Source: Polytrichum commune
Lineage: Eukaryota; Streptophyta; Polytrichopsida; Polytrichales; Polytrichaceae
Assembly (NCBI GenBank): GCA_950295325.1
Contig: OX485807.1
Span: forward strand, 30,849,666 to 30,909,665
DNA length: 60,000 nucleotides
Direction: 5' to 3'
The position numbers and the translations under genes were made by a program. Below, in pieces: positions 23,141-35,849 of this stretch. Each line of letters opens with the position of its first letter. Within the stretch, counting starts at the first letter, position 1. The notes under the pieces were generated by a model. That model saw nothing but the letters and a program-made list of their open reading frames with translations. It was not told the DNA's origin and searched no databases.

Positions 23141-24850
23141 AATTTCATTTTTAGCAGTACCAAGAAACTTCACACCCATTTCCACTCAAACGAGTTCCTA
23201 TGAATTGAACCAAAACCATATATAGGGCACAAACACTTACTTTCAATCAATATGAAGCCAATGACTTGGTGCCCATCATCTCCCAAAATGCACTTTATAT
23301 CCTACTCCCCAACGTCGATATGCCCTTAGACAATATTCAGCCACAACAATTACAAAGTACTAGTCATTATTAACGATTATTGGTTACTTATACAGTGTCT
23401 ACTCCTTGCAAAGGGTGAAGTAGTTCTACACCCAAAGCCATTGTCCTGTAGGACGCGACCACAAATGTTCTACGAACATACACTTTATTCACTCCGACCT
23501 CAAGGGAGACCATAGTTCTTATTATTAGGTCCCAATGTTTCTATCATAGGTTTGATTTATATCATGCACAAATTCTTTGTCAACGTTGGCAAGAAACAAA
23601 GACATGATCCTAGGTTGCATGAACACATCACTTCATGGGGACAACTACATGACTATTCAACTTTTTAATATTTTGAAATTGTAGTGAGAATATATGGAGA
23701 ATATCCCAACAACTCTTCTTTGGTGAGAAACACCATACTGGTATTGAAAGTCATTAATTAATTTCATAGATAGAATAATTTTGTTGGAAAAACCATACAC
23801 TAGTTGGGAAGGTTGAGTATGAGCTCTATAGAGAACCACAACTAATATGACAACTCAAATCTTATTTTCAAAGTTACATTACTATAATCGGGAACTTGCA
23901 CACTCCCCCCAAAAAAAAAAAAAATTTCTTCAGAAGAACCTCCAACTGGTGCAAAGGGGGTTGGAGAAATGATGTGTCAACCACGATGTGGTCTCAAAAA
24001 ACATCAAAAGTTTATCAACGTAATACATCATAATACATCCATACTAGTCTAGTTTGTGAAATTTGAATTTGAGAATTTTTTTGAAAGATTTAGCAGTTTC
24101 TCTCGAGATCTTCATCTCCATTTAGGATTTAACTCACTTCTTAATTTTGGGATGTTTTCCCGTTAAGACGTGGGACATGGAATGCTAGTGTCACCTAAAT
24201 ACCACCTTCTCCAAATAGGCAATAATGTATCATGGGAGGTTCCTACTAGCTAAGCCTCCAACTTCTTCCTACATTATAAGAACCCATGTTACGTACAAGA
24301 TGTGATGCTTGGAATGTCTATTGCAAATGGCTTTTCGTATAGGGAAAATAGTGCTAGGGATTCTTGATGACATCAACATTCCAATATATCTTCTTAGTAG
24401 GAATGCACGGAGAATTTGCACCCTTAGATTGTATGATAAATTTGGTGTACTCTAGTGCTACTAAATATAGGGTCAAATGGGCTTTAAAGAGTAGACATTC
24501 TATCATAGAATAATACACTTGTGTTTCCACCTTCCAGGTGGACAAGTTTAAGTGATCAGTGGAAGCAGTGGCCGGGAGGTTTTTGGGCATATATAGTTGG
24601 TCAAGATCCTAGTGATTCTAAATCCAACCGGTTACATGTTGACGTCTTCCGGTTTTGCTTTATTCATTTGAGGTATATTCCTTATATTCCTCTAAAATGA
24701 TTGGTAATTCTTCGGAAGTATTGAACTTCGCCGGTTATTTCTCAATCTCAACCGGTTCATCTGTAACTAACCGCCGGTTCTCCCCGAGCAGTGAGTGGGA
24801 ACCTTTGGCCCATAGTAATAATTGATGTATGTATGGCTCCGTCAAGTACA
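23141..24850. other. No recognisable gene or element
   Basis: AT-rich, with an A run near 23917-23930. Two minus-strand frames of 60 and 78 codons have no recognisable motifs. Confidence 0.45.
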
Positions 24851-24859
24851 ATAACCGTA

Positions 24860-25104
24860 GGCTGGGGATTCGTGGCACTCAAGTAAAATCATCCATCCAA
24901 GATATCGTGGATGAAGTGGCTCCAATAAAAAAAGTCCCCCTATGGGGTTGAGGGCCGATTCATTCGAATGTGACGTCACTAGACTAATTCGGGGCCTTTG
25001 ACTCTATTTCCGGAATCAAATTGCCCAAAAATAGCCATTAGATGATTCCTATGTTTTTTTCATCCGCACGGATGATTTTACTTGAGTGCCACGAATCCCC
25101 GGCC
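24860..25104 (+). mobile_element. Mutator-like MITE with 9-bp target duplication
   Basis: Terminal inverted repeats of 35 bp differ at a single base (start GGC(T/C)GGGGATTCGTGGCA, end facing inward at AAAATCATCC). They enclose 175 bp of noncoding DNA. The flanks carry a perfect 9-bp direct repeat, ATAACCGTA, at 24851-24859 and 25105-25113. Long terminal repeats with 9-bp duplications are the hallmark of the Mutator superfamily. Confidence 0.92.
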
Positions 25105-25113
25105 ATAACCGTA

Positions 25114-27890
25114 ACCTTAATTCCTAAATACATGAACAATTGAAACTACATTGGTTTTTCCAATTACTGTGTGTTACTATTCGGAGTTATATGCAATGCT
25201 ACAACTAGTTATTGAGAATGCAATATTTTATCAAGCAAAGTCGTTTATGTTCTATAATGTCCGAACAACCTGTTGAACTTTCTTTATTAAAAAGCCGAAA
25301 TCAATGTGTACTAGATTTTCTCTATTCCACATCTTTCAAGGTCTATGGTATAGAGGGGATTATAGTATAGAAGTGTGAGATAAAAAAAACTTGTCCCTCC
25401 TAAGTTTGTTGTTGACCATTAAAATTATATCCACTTAGACTAGAGATGTCTTTAAATCCAAATTAAGGTTGGCGATTTGGCTAATAACGGAAACCATCGG
25501 AGTACAAATCGGCATCTCTACGTTTTCACCCTCTCTCATGAAATGTCATGAAATTTCACTTGTATGGAGTACCCTAGGATATGGGAAAAAAATTATGATT
25601 GAATGGTTTGGTGCATTACAGTTATGCGTCAAGTCTTGGGATCAAACTCCCATTGAGTTGGGGAAGACGTAAGTTTGAGAGCATAATCATGAAGTCCCCC
25701 TAGTTTTTCTTAAGACTCAAAGTAACACGTCAAAGAGCGGTGTCGGGCTATTAAAACCCGGGGTTCTAGCTTGTCACAAGTCCAGGTTGAGTGGACCAAG
25801 CTAGCCTTGCATAGGCGCATCCGGGATTTTGGGTGACGGGTCCCGTTTGCAAACCCTACATTACGTCTTAAAGGTTTCCCAAAGCTCATGAAATGGTGAG
25901 AGGAAGTTCCAGGCGTTTCACCTACGGTTCAAAATTCGAGGCTCCAACACACGACAAGCCCAAGCCAACGTTGCGTCTCTCAAAGAAGGATCAAATCCAC
26001 AGTTTTGTCCCTCTTTCAGGGACTTTTATACAATAGAGTTACTAGGGAAGATCGGCCGAGATCCAAGTGTCATGAAGTTCCACCGGTGACGTGTTGATAA
26101 TCCCTTTGTTTTTTCCTTCTTATTAATGAAAGCCATGCTCTATGGATTGTTTCCTAGAATGGTCGACGATTTGCCCAACGTCTTGAACTTGAATTAGTCA
26201 TTCACAAATGCAAATGGGCCATCCATCCATCCATCCATAAGCTCGCTAAACTAGCAAGTTGGATCTCCCGGTTCATAGTTTCCGTGTCCACCACATTCCC
26301 TTTTGATATATAGAATAGGGTTTTTGGCGGTGCATTGGGTGGCATTTTCTAATAAGTCAAAGTAAGTTAACGAAAGTACCAGGTCCCATGCAATTATGGA
26401 GTACACATAAGTTGCCCCCCCCCCCCCTTCATGGTAGCTCCCATACACTCTCCCTTACTTGTACGAGCATTTGACCCACTCAAAAGTGAACCGCCTTCAC
26501 TTCACGGTTCCATGTCAACAAGTAATATTATATGAAGTTGTGTCTTTGGTAAAATTTTCAACTTCTTACTCAAACGTCACTTTTCCACCATGCTTTACAT
26601 CCCATCCAACATTGGTTTAGCCCGGAAGTAGTAAAGATCCGAAGGCACACTCAAATTCGAAAGATCATTGCACAAGGATCGTACTTAAGGTTGCAATATG
26701 TTAAGACAGGTTTCTCCTGCTGTGTTATAATATAAATTTGGGTTAAAAAATTTACATTAAGATTACGTTATATTAGTATGATATTAGTAGTTGTAAGAGC
26801 TCATTTCCAAGGCTAAAAATACCCATAATTTGTTTACCGGTTAAATTGGGTTATTGCATAGATCGACACAGTTGGCCACTGGCACCGCCTAGTAATTTGA
26901 TGGGATTTTGGCCCTGGAGGGTGGCCAACGTTGGTCATAGTGAACATGGCAAAAGCTTGAGATCAACTGACACTGTTCACATTTCCTGATGTGTTGCGTT
27001 ATATTCTTAGCATCTTATTCACACGAGTCATGGTCCACCCAACTTCCCCGGTTTGATAGGTAATGTTATGAAGGATGAATAAGAGACTTGGCCAATCAAT
27101 CAGACAAATGGAAGCGCATTGTCGTTAGAAGATAGTAGTTTGTCTTTATAACGCTATATTACCCATGATGAACCAGGGCCCATGGGTCATTTCACCCTCC
27201 CCATATATATAGGGTTGGGGCACAACAATCGATTTCATTCATCCAAATATTTGCATTGTCATCATGGTGCAATATTTGGAATCTCCCATGCAATTTGATT
27301 GGACACCAAATTCCTCCCCTAACAAATATGAAGTTTTAAATCGTTTTGATCCTCCTCCCCGTATGTTTGAGTTGCAAAGCTCCAAGTCTTTTCATGAGCT
27401 CTTGCCCACAACACACGCTATGCATGCCCATTGAAGCCATTAGGACTCCCATATGTGGACATCCCATTGGGCATCGTATTCAAAACATACATTGTATATA
27501 CCAAAGCCCCAAACTTTTTCAACACAACCCTGAGCACCACCCAGTCAAGCAAGTTTGCCTAAGTATAATCTACCCTTAATGAATCCAATTCAAGATTTGT
27601 AAAATCCCACATACTCTTATTTTCATGGTGAAAGTGTAATTGGAAAAGAAAAAACAAAGGAATTTTTTTTTTTGAGGGCATGTCCCTCACCCATCACCAA
27701 AAAATAGAAAATTTTACATATATTGAGAATTGCCCTCACTTGACACATTGTATCTTCTCAAATTTCAATGGGATTTTGGTTTAATTTTTGTTTTTAATTT
27801 TGGTTTAAATTTTGGTTGACCACTAGATGTGTCTTCAAGTTGATAAACACAACCAACTGTCCGAATAGGAAAGGGGTTGAATAGTTAATA
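25114..27890. other. No recognisable gene or element
   Basis: Only short frames with no domain signature. C homopolymer tracts occur near 26415-26429 and simple ATCC repeats near 26222-26237. A compact AT-rich TATATATAG near 27213 is not tied to any gene. Confidence 0.45.
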
Positions 27891-27903
27891 TAAGATGTGT
27901 ATG

Positions 27904-28169
27904 GTTCGAGATGACCCTAAACTACCGGTTGATAGTGGAGAGGTACCCATTTTCGAATGGAGTAGTTGGCGGTTCGATTCCCGCTATGAAATCTTCTCTC
28001 TACTTGATAGAAAAAATTAGCTAAGTAAGTAGAAAACCAAGAGTCCATCTACCGCAAGGTAGGCAGTAAACCCCACCCTGCACCAACAAGATTCTTGAAC
28101 AGGATAGGGCCAACAGGCTCAAATTCACATCGGATTGCCTGACATTGGTTATTTATATTTTTTTCTATT
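27904..28169 (+). mobile_element. tRNA-derived SINE, copy 2 (plus strand)
   Basis: The head CTACCGGTTGATAGTGGAGAG and B box GGTTCGATTCCCGC match the copy at 15929-16125, followed by TGAAATCT(T/C)CTCTCTACTTG. The element is bracketed by a 12-bp duplication AAGATGTGTATG (27892-27903 and 28170-28181). It is longer than copy 1 because its 3' body differs. Confidence 0.88.
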
Positions 28170-28794
28170 GAAGATGTGTATGAGTCATGAAGTTTTCATG
28201 ACACTTAATCACCTTAGGGCAATAAAGGGTCTATATATGAAGTTGGAGATGTGGATTCCATATTGCATATCATGGATGATTCTAACTGCTCGTATTTTTT
28301 TACTAGGTGAGTCCAAATGTACATTTTGTGTAGATTCCATCCATTTCTAACAGTCCATACATGTTTTTAACTAAGGTGGGTATAACTAAGAACAACCGTT
28401 GAACCCTAAACCCTAAACTATTTACGATCATCATCCATTGAAAACCTGGGGAATGTATGATTGTGGATGGAACTTGGGTTCAAGTAAAAAGAATTCCCCT
28501 ACATGTTGGGGACCGCTCTATTTCAACTGGATCCTATTAAACTAATTTGAAACCTTTGTTGCCATTCCTATAGTTACATTGTCTAAAATCGATTAAAAGT
28601 AACTTATTATAATAAATGTTGCATTTTCACCTTCCTAATGGATAACTAAGCACCACGAATTCTTGGACTTGATTTTAGGTTCAACTATTCAATTATGATC
28701 TTGTGTGTATACGTATCTTAGGTGCTTAATGGTTGCCCATCAGTTTTGGTAAGAGTGTTGTTTAAGGGGAGGGACCAACTTGGGAGCTATACTA

Positions 28795-29440
28795 ATTAGT
28801 CCTATTGGTGTGGATGAAAAATTAGCTTGGAAATAACTAGATTGAGCCACACTAATTTTGTGGTCAAGTTGGAATTAATGTGGGTCCAAGGACCCAAGTC
28901 TTCTAGTAAGTCTTCATGAAGACTTTTGTCGAACACATTAAGCATTAGTTATAGAAAATTAGCACAAAATGAAATAATCACCCATATTAAGTTTCTAGAA
29001 ATACAATTAAGATGACTCTCGATAAATCTCTACTATAAATTTAGCATGAATTGGGCCAACCTTGATTTTCGTTATGAGAAATACACTAAATGGTCCTCTT
29101 ACTGTAGGCCACAATTCTTTTGTAGAGCCCATAAAAATTCTCATAGTGAGAATTAATGTGGGCCACATAAATTCTCAACCCATGCTAAATTTATAGTATA
29201 AAATTAGCATGGGCCACATTAATTGTTTTTCAAGAAAGTTAACGTGGGTGATTCTTTTATTATATGCTACATTTGTCCCATAAATAATATTTAATGTGTT
29301 GGTTGGAAGTCTTCATGAAGGCTTAGGGGAAGACCAAGGATCTTGGACCCATGTTAATTCTACATTTGACTAGAAAATTAATGTGGCCCATGGTAATGAA
29401 ATTTCTACACTAATTTCCACCCACACTAATAGGACTATTT
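28795..29440. mobile_element. CACTA-end MITE/foldback, copy 1
   Basis: The right end reads CACTAATAGGACTATTTAGTGTAGTG and its inverse (degraded) is at the left, ACTAATTAGTCCTATTGGTGTGG. Subterminal blocks (AATTCTCATA, GTGAGAATTAATGTGGGCCA and AAAATTAGCATGGGCCACATTAATTG) are repeated in the copy at 33640-35010. There is no coding potential. Confidence 0.65.
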
Positions 29441-29785
29441 AGTGTAGTGGGCACTAGAGAATTATAGTGGCCCACAGTATTAGGGCTCTTTAGTGTAGTA
29501 GGAATGGGAGAGAGACAAGAGGGAGTTCAAAAAATTGAAGAACTACTGTACAGGGACTTTCTCACTGGCTGCCAATAGTAATCGAACCAATCAGAATCAA
29601 CCTTTATTTATAAACAAAACATGGGACGTTCCGCTCCAAAATGTGGGAGTCAAGTGTAAGTTAGCTTAACTTAGAGAGTTTCACTACTATTCTCAAAACT
29701 TGATGACGAATGACCCCCCCCCCCCTATTTGCTGACGAAATGCATTATTTATGACTTATGAGGGAATTGGTTAGGCCGCATTCAT

Positions 29786-30016
29786 TGGCCCGGGCTAGAT
29801 CACATCTTCATTCGGCTGGGCTCCACCCCTGCTTCACTGCCCGGTCTTCCTGCCCGCACTTGTGTGGGAACTCTTCCCACTGGGAACCAATATGACAATA
29901 CCTGGTCACTTAAGCCGTTAAACTCCATCAATTAACTTGGGAATAATGAAAGTGATGTCAACTTGAATATTTGTAATTTTGACTGGGTGTTGTCACATTG
30001 ATCTAGCCCAGGGCGT
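29786..30016 (+). mobile_element. Short inverted-end element of the GGGCTA(A/G)ATCACAT family, copy 1
   Basis: Ends are inverted copies of GCCC(G/T)GGGCTAGATCA. The body (CCCGCACTTG, GGGAACC and the TGATGTCAACTTGAATATTTG block) matches the foldback at 31341-31691. C homopolymer DNA lies just upstream at about 29717-29725. Confidence 0.65.
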
Positions 30017-30076
30017 GTTCAGTCGGGGGGAAATCTACTTGATGTTTGAGATAGAGATCTCCTATGATGCCCACTA

Positions 30077-30271
30077 CACCGTTTATGGTATTTAGTGTCA
30101 CTTCCTATTTGGAGTTGTGTTGTGCAAATCACATTTTTTAACCAACAAGGGTCAAATCTGGACACCATAGAACATTAACATTTTTACTTGGCAAAATTTT
30201 ACACTAACAATAAACTATTACAACAATGTGTAACTCCAAATCGTAAGTGACACTAAATATCATAACCGGTG
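30077..30271 (+). mobile_element. Short MITE with TTTAGTGTCAC termini, copy B
   Basis: 195 bp with inverted ends CACCG(T/G)TTATG(G/A)TATTTAGTG. The inner block ACATTAACATTTTTACTTGG is shared with copy A at 17505-17712. Noncoding. Confidence 0.75.
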
Positions 30272-30780
30272 CAGTTTAGGGGAACAACATTGTAGGGGAG
30301 GAGGAAGAAGCAACTTGGCAGGTTAATACACTCAAGAGTCCACTTCATCTCATTAGATTTTGAACTCTCCAAAATGTTACACAATTCTTTGGCTACGTTC
30401 AGTGGAACCAAATATCACATGAGCATAATTGTCTTTTATTTCTAGGATTCCCCATTAATGGGAAGCGCTCAAGTTTTACACTGTAACCTTTTCCACAAGC
30501 AACTATAGATTATCAAAGTATCTCAATTGCAACCTCTTTATGTAGAAAGAAACCATCATATAGTTGCTTAGTAATATTATGTAGTAGGATATGCTAGACT
30601 TCGGACATCTTATAAGTACTCCTAAAATCCAAAAGCCCATCCTCACATCTTCCCCATGGGAGTTATCCTAACAGTTCCAATAATGGTTGATGCCAAGAAC
30701 AAAACTAGATCATGGGCATCACAAAAATGGAATATCATGACATTATTGAATTGCTCTCCTAGATGTGGTAGTTGGCCTAA

Positions 30781-31283
30781 AGGCCACTTCACACATGAGC
30801 CAAGAGCCGTGACCATGAAACTGTGAGAGCCCAAAAGAATGTGTCCAAAGGTTGTCCCAATACACCTCCAAAATCATGTAGTGTGGTCATGGACCCTCAA
30901 GTGTAGTGTGAAGTCGTATGTGACCGGGCCCTTAGCCAAAATTATGCTATTTCAATGAATTTCTTTTCATGCGGGTCCTCACACATGATAAAATAGAATA
31001 AATCAACGGTTGTGAGCATTCTGAGTGCCATGGTCTCTCGGTGTTGTGTTAGGCCTACCTTCAAGAGGTGGTTTTTGGAAATAATCCAAGTGACCATGAA
31101 ACATGATCCAATTGATGCCATATAGGTATCCATGTAGACTTTGCATCCATCTTGCATTCACATACTCATTTGGTCCCTCAAGGGTAGTGTGAAGCGAACT
31201 TGGACTGGCTCCACCTTTTCCACCAATGAGAGTGCTTGAAATGTAATGGTCACTTGCTCTCGGTCTTATGTGTGAAGTGGCCC
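30781..31283 (-). mobile_element. Tourist/Harbinger-like MITE, family GGCCACTTCACACA, copy 2
   Basis: 503 bp aligning in reverse orientation to 15261-15758. Ends AGGCCACTTCACACA and GTGTGAAGTGGCCC are bounded by TAA on both sides (30778-30780, 31284-31286). This gives the family a 3-bp TAA/TTA target preference. Confidence 0.88.
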
Positions 31284-31340
31284 TAATATGGAGGAGACCT
31301 TCAAGGGTTGTTTACAAATCAAAGGGTAGACCTACTAGAC

Positions 31341-31691
31341 CTGGGCTAAATCACATATGTGTTAGACTGGGCCCCGCACCTCCCACGCCTCTTTCATTGC
31401 CCGATCTTCTTTCCCGCACCTGCTTGAGAACTCTTTCATGTTGGGAATCAATGTGATAATAATTGGTCAAAATTACAAATATTCAAGTTGACATCACTTA
31501 CATTATTCCCAAGTGAATCGATGGAGTTAATCACATGCCAAAGGAGCTTAATGGCTTAAGTGACCATGTATTATCACATTGGTTCCCAACGAGGAAAAGT
31601 TCCCATGCAAGTGCGGTCAGGATGACTAGGCTGTGAAGGAGGCGTGGGAGGGGCGGAGCCCAACTAAACACATATGTGATTTAGCATGGGC
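31341..31691. mobile_element. Foldback element with two long inverted arms
   Basis: The arms begin GCTAAATCACATATGTGTT and extend over about 130 bp each, including CTCCCACGCCTC and the GGGAA(T/C)CAATGTGATAAT block. They flank a short centre with TTGACATCACTTACATTATT. The sequence is homologous to 29786-30016. It sits directly between two other MITEs. Confidence 0.75.
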
Positions 31692-31699
31692 AACCTACT

Positions 31700-32645
31700 A
31701 CACTAAATATTGTATTTAGTGTCACCTATTATGTTTTGTCTTACTCAATACAGACACGGGTAGATCACTCTAAGGCATTTTTGTGCACCACGTGTGGCTA
31801 GGTTTTTTTGTTTTGGGGCTATTTACCTTCAAGGGCTCAATTAAAGCCTCCCTATAATTACTTAAATTTCAAAAATGGCCCATTTGTTTGCACCCTTCCA
31901 TTACTTTTATTGTCCAAGTCACTGCAATTTTTTGTACTCTATATTCCTTTTAAGTAATAAAAGCTAATCTACTTCCTAATGCAATTGACAAGTGTTGAGG
32001 GAAAGCATGGAATCATAGAAGGGTGCAAACATCCCCGTGAGTCCTAAACCCATTTACACACCATACTAAACATACCTTCTAGGATCCTTATCTTCAGCCC
32101 CTATATTAATTTTACAAAAAATAATGGCCCACGTTTTATGTCCATCTAACTTACTTATAATGGGATTGTCTACATTTAATGGCCCCTTCATTATTTGGAA
32201 TTCCTTTATAATTTTTATTTCAAATGATTTTAATCCTCTCTATATTATGCCGCACGTCGTTTTTAAAATGCACTAAGTGATCTACCCATGATTAGTGATT
32301 GTAAACCTATGTCCATGTTGTGTCACCAACACTAGATGTAAACCTAACATTTTTTGTCATTTCTTGTAAAAACAATTGAGCAGTATAGATGTTCAATGTT
32401 GCAATTACTATCACTTACTGAGTGGTTTTTCATTCAAAATTGAATCATTTGTGACAATATTTCATTTAAGAAGTGTTAGGATGCAAAATATACCAAACTT
32501 TGTTTTAATAATTGGCATTTGGATGAACTGCAAGTAAGTTGGAACAATAGTATAATTTGTAAACTTATTCATTTAAAGGCTCGCTAAAAAAATTACTGCA
32601 ATGACACAAAATACCATATGGCACTAAACACAATATTAAATGTAG
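31700..32645. mobile_element. CACTA-end nonautonomous element, copy C
   Basis: Ends ACTACACTAAATATTGTATT and, inverted, GACTACATTTAATATTGTGT. Internal blocks (CCTAACATTTTTTGTCATTTCTTG, CGCAATTACT-like, CAATATTTCAT) recur in copy D at 35470-35845. It is larger than copy D, apparently through an internal insertion. Confidence 0.65.
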
Positions 32646-32948
32646 TCATTGTTGTGGTTAACTATGGTGGGGATGCTGGTTCACGAAATACTCGTTCCTT
32701 AAACCTAATAAATTAGAGTGTTTAGGAATAAATTCCCTTGTTGGCCTTGGATTGTGATGCTATCTCCTTATCTTTGTCCGTGAATCACCTTTGGATTTTA
32801 GGTTTGAAGGATAATATCTTGTCATATTAACAATCACAAGTTACAACCATACTTGTAATAGTTAACCATATGGAAATGTGCAATTGATCAAATAGAAGAT
32901 GGCAACTTAATTTCATGCTAAGCATATTTTCTATGCAGATACCTAAAA

Positions 32949-33132
32949 CCACATAACATTATTAAGCAGTGTGTGTTCGTTCCAGGGTCCTTGAGAATAT
33001 AACCATGGGATGCTCCAGCTTAGTGCAAGGAGACTCAAATTAAGCTTGAATTTGCACTAGGTTGGGGCATCTCATGGGTATATTCTTAGGGCCCACATGA
33101 ACGAACATACAATGCTTAATCATGTTATGCAA
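32949..33132. repeat. Near-complete 184-bp hairpin
   Basis: Arms of about 81 bases, starting CCACATAACATTATTAAGCA on the left and its imperfect inverse on the right, leave a loop of about 20 bases that itself contains AAGCTT. Mismatches are scattered. The form suits a small foldback element or small-RNA precursor. No target duplication was identified. Confidence 0.75.
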
Positions 33133-33639
33133 TGGAAGAAAAAACACAATTGCCACAAACCCAACCACAACCATCTTATTGTAAACGACCCTTCATTGAT
33201 GTCCAACATGAGGAAAATAACCAAGTAAGGAGTGAGAGACACTAATTCATGAGTAGGCTCGTGTCACAACATGCTTATGAAACTGAGACGGCCACTCTAG
33301 ATCTTGGAAAAAGGAAGGAAAATTTTAGACTTGAGTCAAATAGGTCCATCTTTTGAGTATTCTCTTTGCTCATTATACTATACGTAACTATGATTTAAAC
33401 AAATATATAAAAAAAACTGTTCATAATAATAATGCATTTGAGAGGATTTTTTGCGTTGTTGAGACATGTACGTTGCAAAAAAAATTATCTGGCGGAAGAA
33501 AATGAATATCTGATGGAAACCCTAATTATACAAACTTTGATAAGCAATATGGTTATAATTATTATTTTATAATATAGTGTGCATGTTGCATGCAATTAGA
33601 AAATGTCTATGACAAGTGATGCATCTAATCCTCATATCG

Positions 33640-35010
33640 GACTACACTAAATAGTCCACTTAGTTATTAGTGTGGGCCTTAATAACATTCATTAGGGGAG
33701 GAATGAACTCAAAAGGTGCCCATGAGTTTGGTCCCCAAAAAAGATTTTCTCTAATATTTTGTCTTCAAAACTCAAATGAAAATGAGGTTCGGCTCTAAGG
33801 TACTAGAAACCTGAACCACTAAACTATTGACATGTCAGGGTGTGGACTTGTCATGGTGTAGTCCTCTAGTACTTGTGATGTTGCCGTGACCTCCACTATG
33901 TACTTCCGGTGTCACATTGGCAAGGTTGAGTACGCTTAGCACGACTTCATTGGCTCGGACCCATGGTCCAAAACCATGTGGCACCTTATGTGCCATGTGA
34001 GCTCGTGGGTACACCTTTGTACTACAAGGCTTGGATATTAAGATATTATTTTTTTGGTTATTACAAGGGCAACAACCTTTTGAGTCTATTCTCTCCCTAA
34101 TGCTAGACGGTCCACATCAATTCTCATATTGAGAATTAATGTGGGCCATTGATTTTCAACCCATGGCAGAGCTTAAAGTTAGTGTGGGCTACATTAATTG
34201 TTTTCTAGGATATTGAAGTGGGTGACTTTTTATATTATTCTATGCTATTTGTTTTTCCTTGCACCAATTTTCAAAAACCTGCATTGGTTAGTAGTCTCTT
34301 GGAAGGCTTAGGGGAAGTCTTGGGGGGTGAATTTTTCATATCATGCACGAACTAATGTGGGTGTAGAAAGGGCTCTTATTTGTCAAGGGAGAGGTATACA
34401 TAGTATGCATAACGGAGAGGTATTCTTCTTCTTTTGTGTATACATTTAAAAAAGGTATTAAGATTTTTGAAGTAAAGGTAGATTTACAAAAAGGGGCCTT
34501 AAGGTTTATAGAAAAATTTAATAATAGATGTGTTCGTTTCATCCAATTTATATTTTCATTCATTATTGTCATATGGTATTAGTCCCCTATGACTACCATG
34601 TTCATCCTTGTTAGGGTTTGCATTTGGGTTCTAGGTTTTGCCAAAGTGTGGATTGTGAGATATGAATTGTATATGTAATAAAGGTCTATTTATTGGTGTG
34701 AAATATTTTTTGGATATACTTAGTTGAGACATTTGTCACATTAAAATTTGAAAAGCTTAGTATAAACACATCATTCCATTCTTATAAATCCTAGCCCACC
34801 ATTATTGCATATACCAATTTTATTCTTCCTCTATATATTTCTTATATATTGAGCTTTTTATTTCTTTTAGGTTTCCAATGAAGAGTCCACACCCTGGGTT
34901 TTCACCTTAACTAGACAAATGTGTAGTGTGGTGGGGGCGTGCCAATCCACATTGATTATTTCCACATTAAATTGTTCACCCACACTAAATATAGCCCTAT
35001 TAAGTGTAGT
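33640..35010. mobile_element. CACTA-end MITE/foldback, copy 2 (large, interrupted)
   Basis: The left end is ACTACACTAAATAGTCCACT and the right end reads TAGCCCTATTAAGTGTAGT. The central block at 34110-34330 (CTCATATTGAGAATTAATGT, GGCTTAGGGGAAG) matches copy 1 at 28795-29440. The rest appears inserted or diverged. No gene was seen within. Confidence 0.55.
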
Positions 35011-35469
35011 CTCTGTCAGCTATATCAAAGATTGCCAAGCGAAGTGCACGCATGCAATTTCATTATGTCCAAACATGTAACTTCCACATATTACCATAGT
35101 TGATATTTAGCATTTGAGTTTACATTTAATGTTACTTACTTTCATAGGGTTATTGACATTTAGTGCATGCGTTCGTATTTAGTGTATCAAACACTAAATA
35201 TCCTTTTTAGTGTAGTCATGCATAAGTCTAGATTTTCTGAAATACTAGTTATATCAAAATTGCATAAAATAGCATAAAATAAAATGGCAAAGAGTTGCCC
35301 GAGCCTTAGTCATCTATCCACATTAGTAAATGAAACCAGTCAAAATCTACCTAATTTGCTATTTGCCCAAAACCAAACATGTCTTGCCCTCCTAGATGTG
35401 GGAGGAAACTCCAATGATGATGCCTCCAGTTTAGGGCAGTAGAGAACTTGGCAGGTAGCAAAGTGCGGT

Positions 35470-35845
35470 CCACTAAATATGATATTTAGTGTCACCAATT
35501 CTAATTGTCTTGCTTATTACTAATTGTAGACCGCCGAATAGTGTCATCCACACTAAAATGTTAACCTAACATTATTTGTCATTCTTTATAATTTTTTTGG
35601 GGGAATATAGATTTACAGTGTCGCAATTACTGTCACTTACCAAGTGATTTTTTCATCCAGATTTCAGTCGTCCATGGCAATATTTCATCACAAGATGCTG
35701 ACAAGAGAAGGTAGGGGTTTGACCACTGGATGAACTCATCCATCATCCTTGACAATATCGGTTCACTTATTCGTAAGAAGTGTCATCCAAAAAGTTACCG
35801 TGGTGACATAAAATACCATATGACTCTAAGTATTATATTTAGTTG
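35470..35845. mobile_element. CACTA-end MITE, copy D, next to gene 2 upstream region
   Basis: Ends GTCCACTAAATATGATATTT and, inverted, CAACTAAATATAATACTTAG enclose about 330 bp that align with copy C (31700-32645). It abuts the GC-rich island that leads into gene 2 and could mark the edge of its regulatory DNA. Confidence 0.7.
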
Positions 35846-35849
35846 AGGG

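Noticed and set aside
28404-28420. Two adjacent plant telomere-type units (CCCTAAA)
   Set aside because: Only two units; single units also occur near 81 and 2276. Far too short for an interstitial telomeric array.
11171-29725. C homopolymer tracts near 11177, 26415 and 29717 as regulatory signals
   Set aside because: Simple homopolymers at element borders; no further structure.
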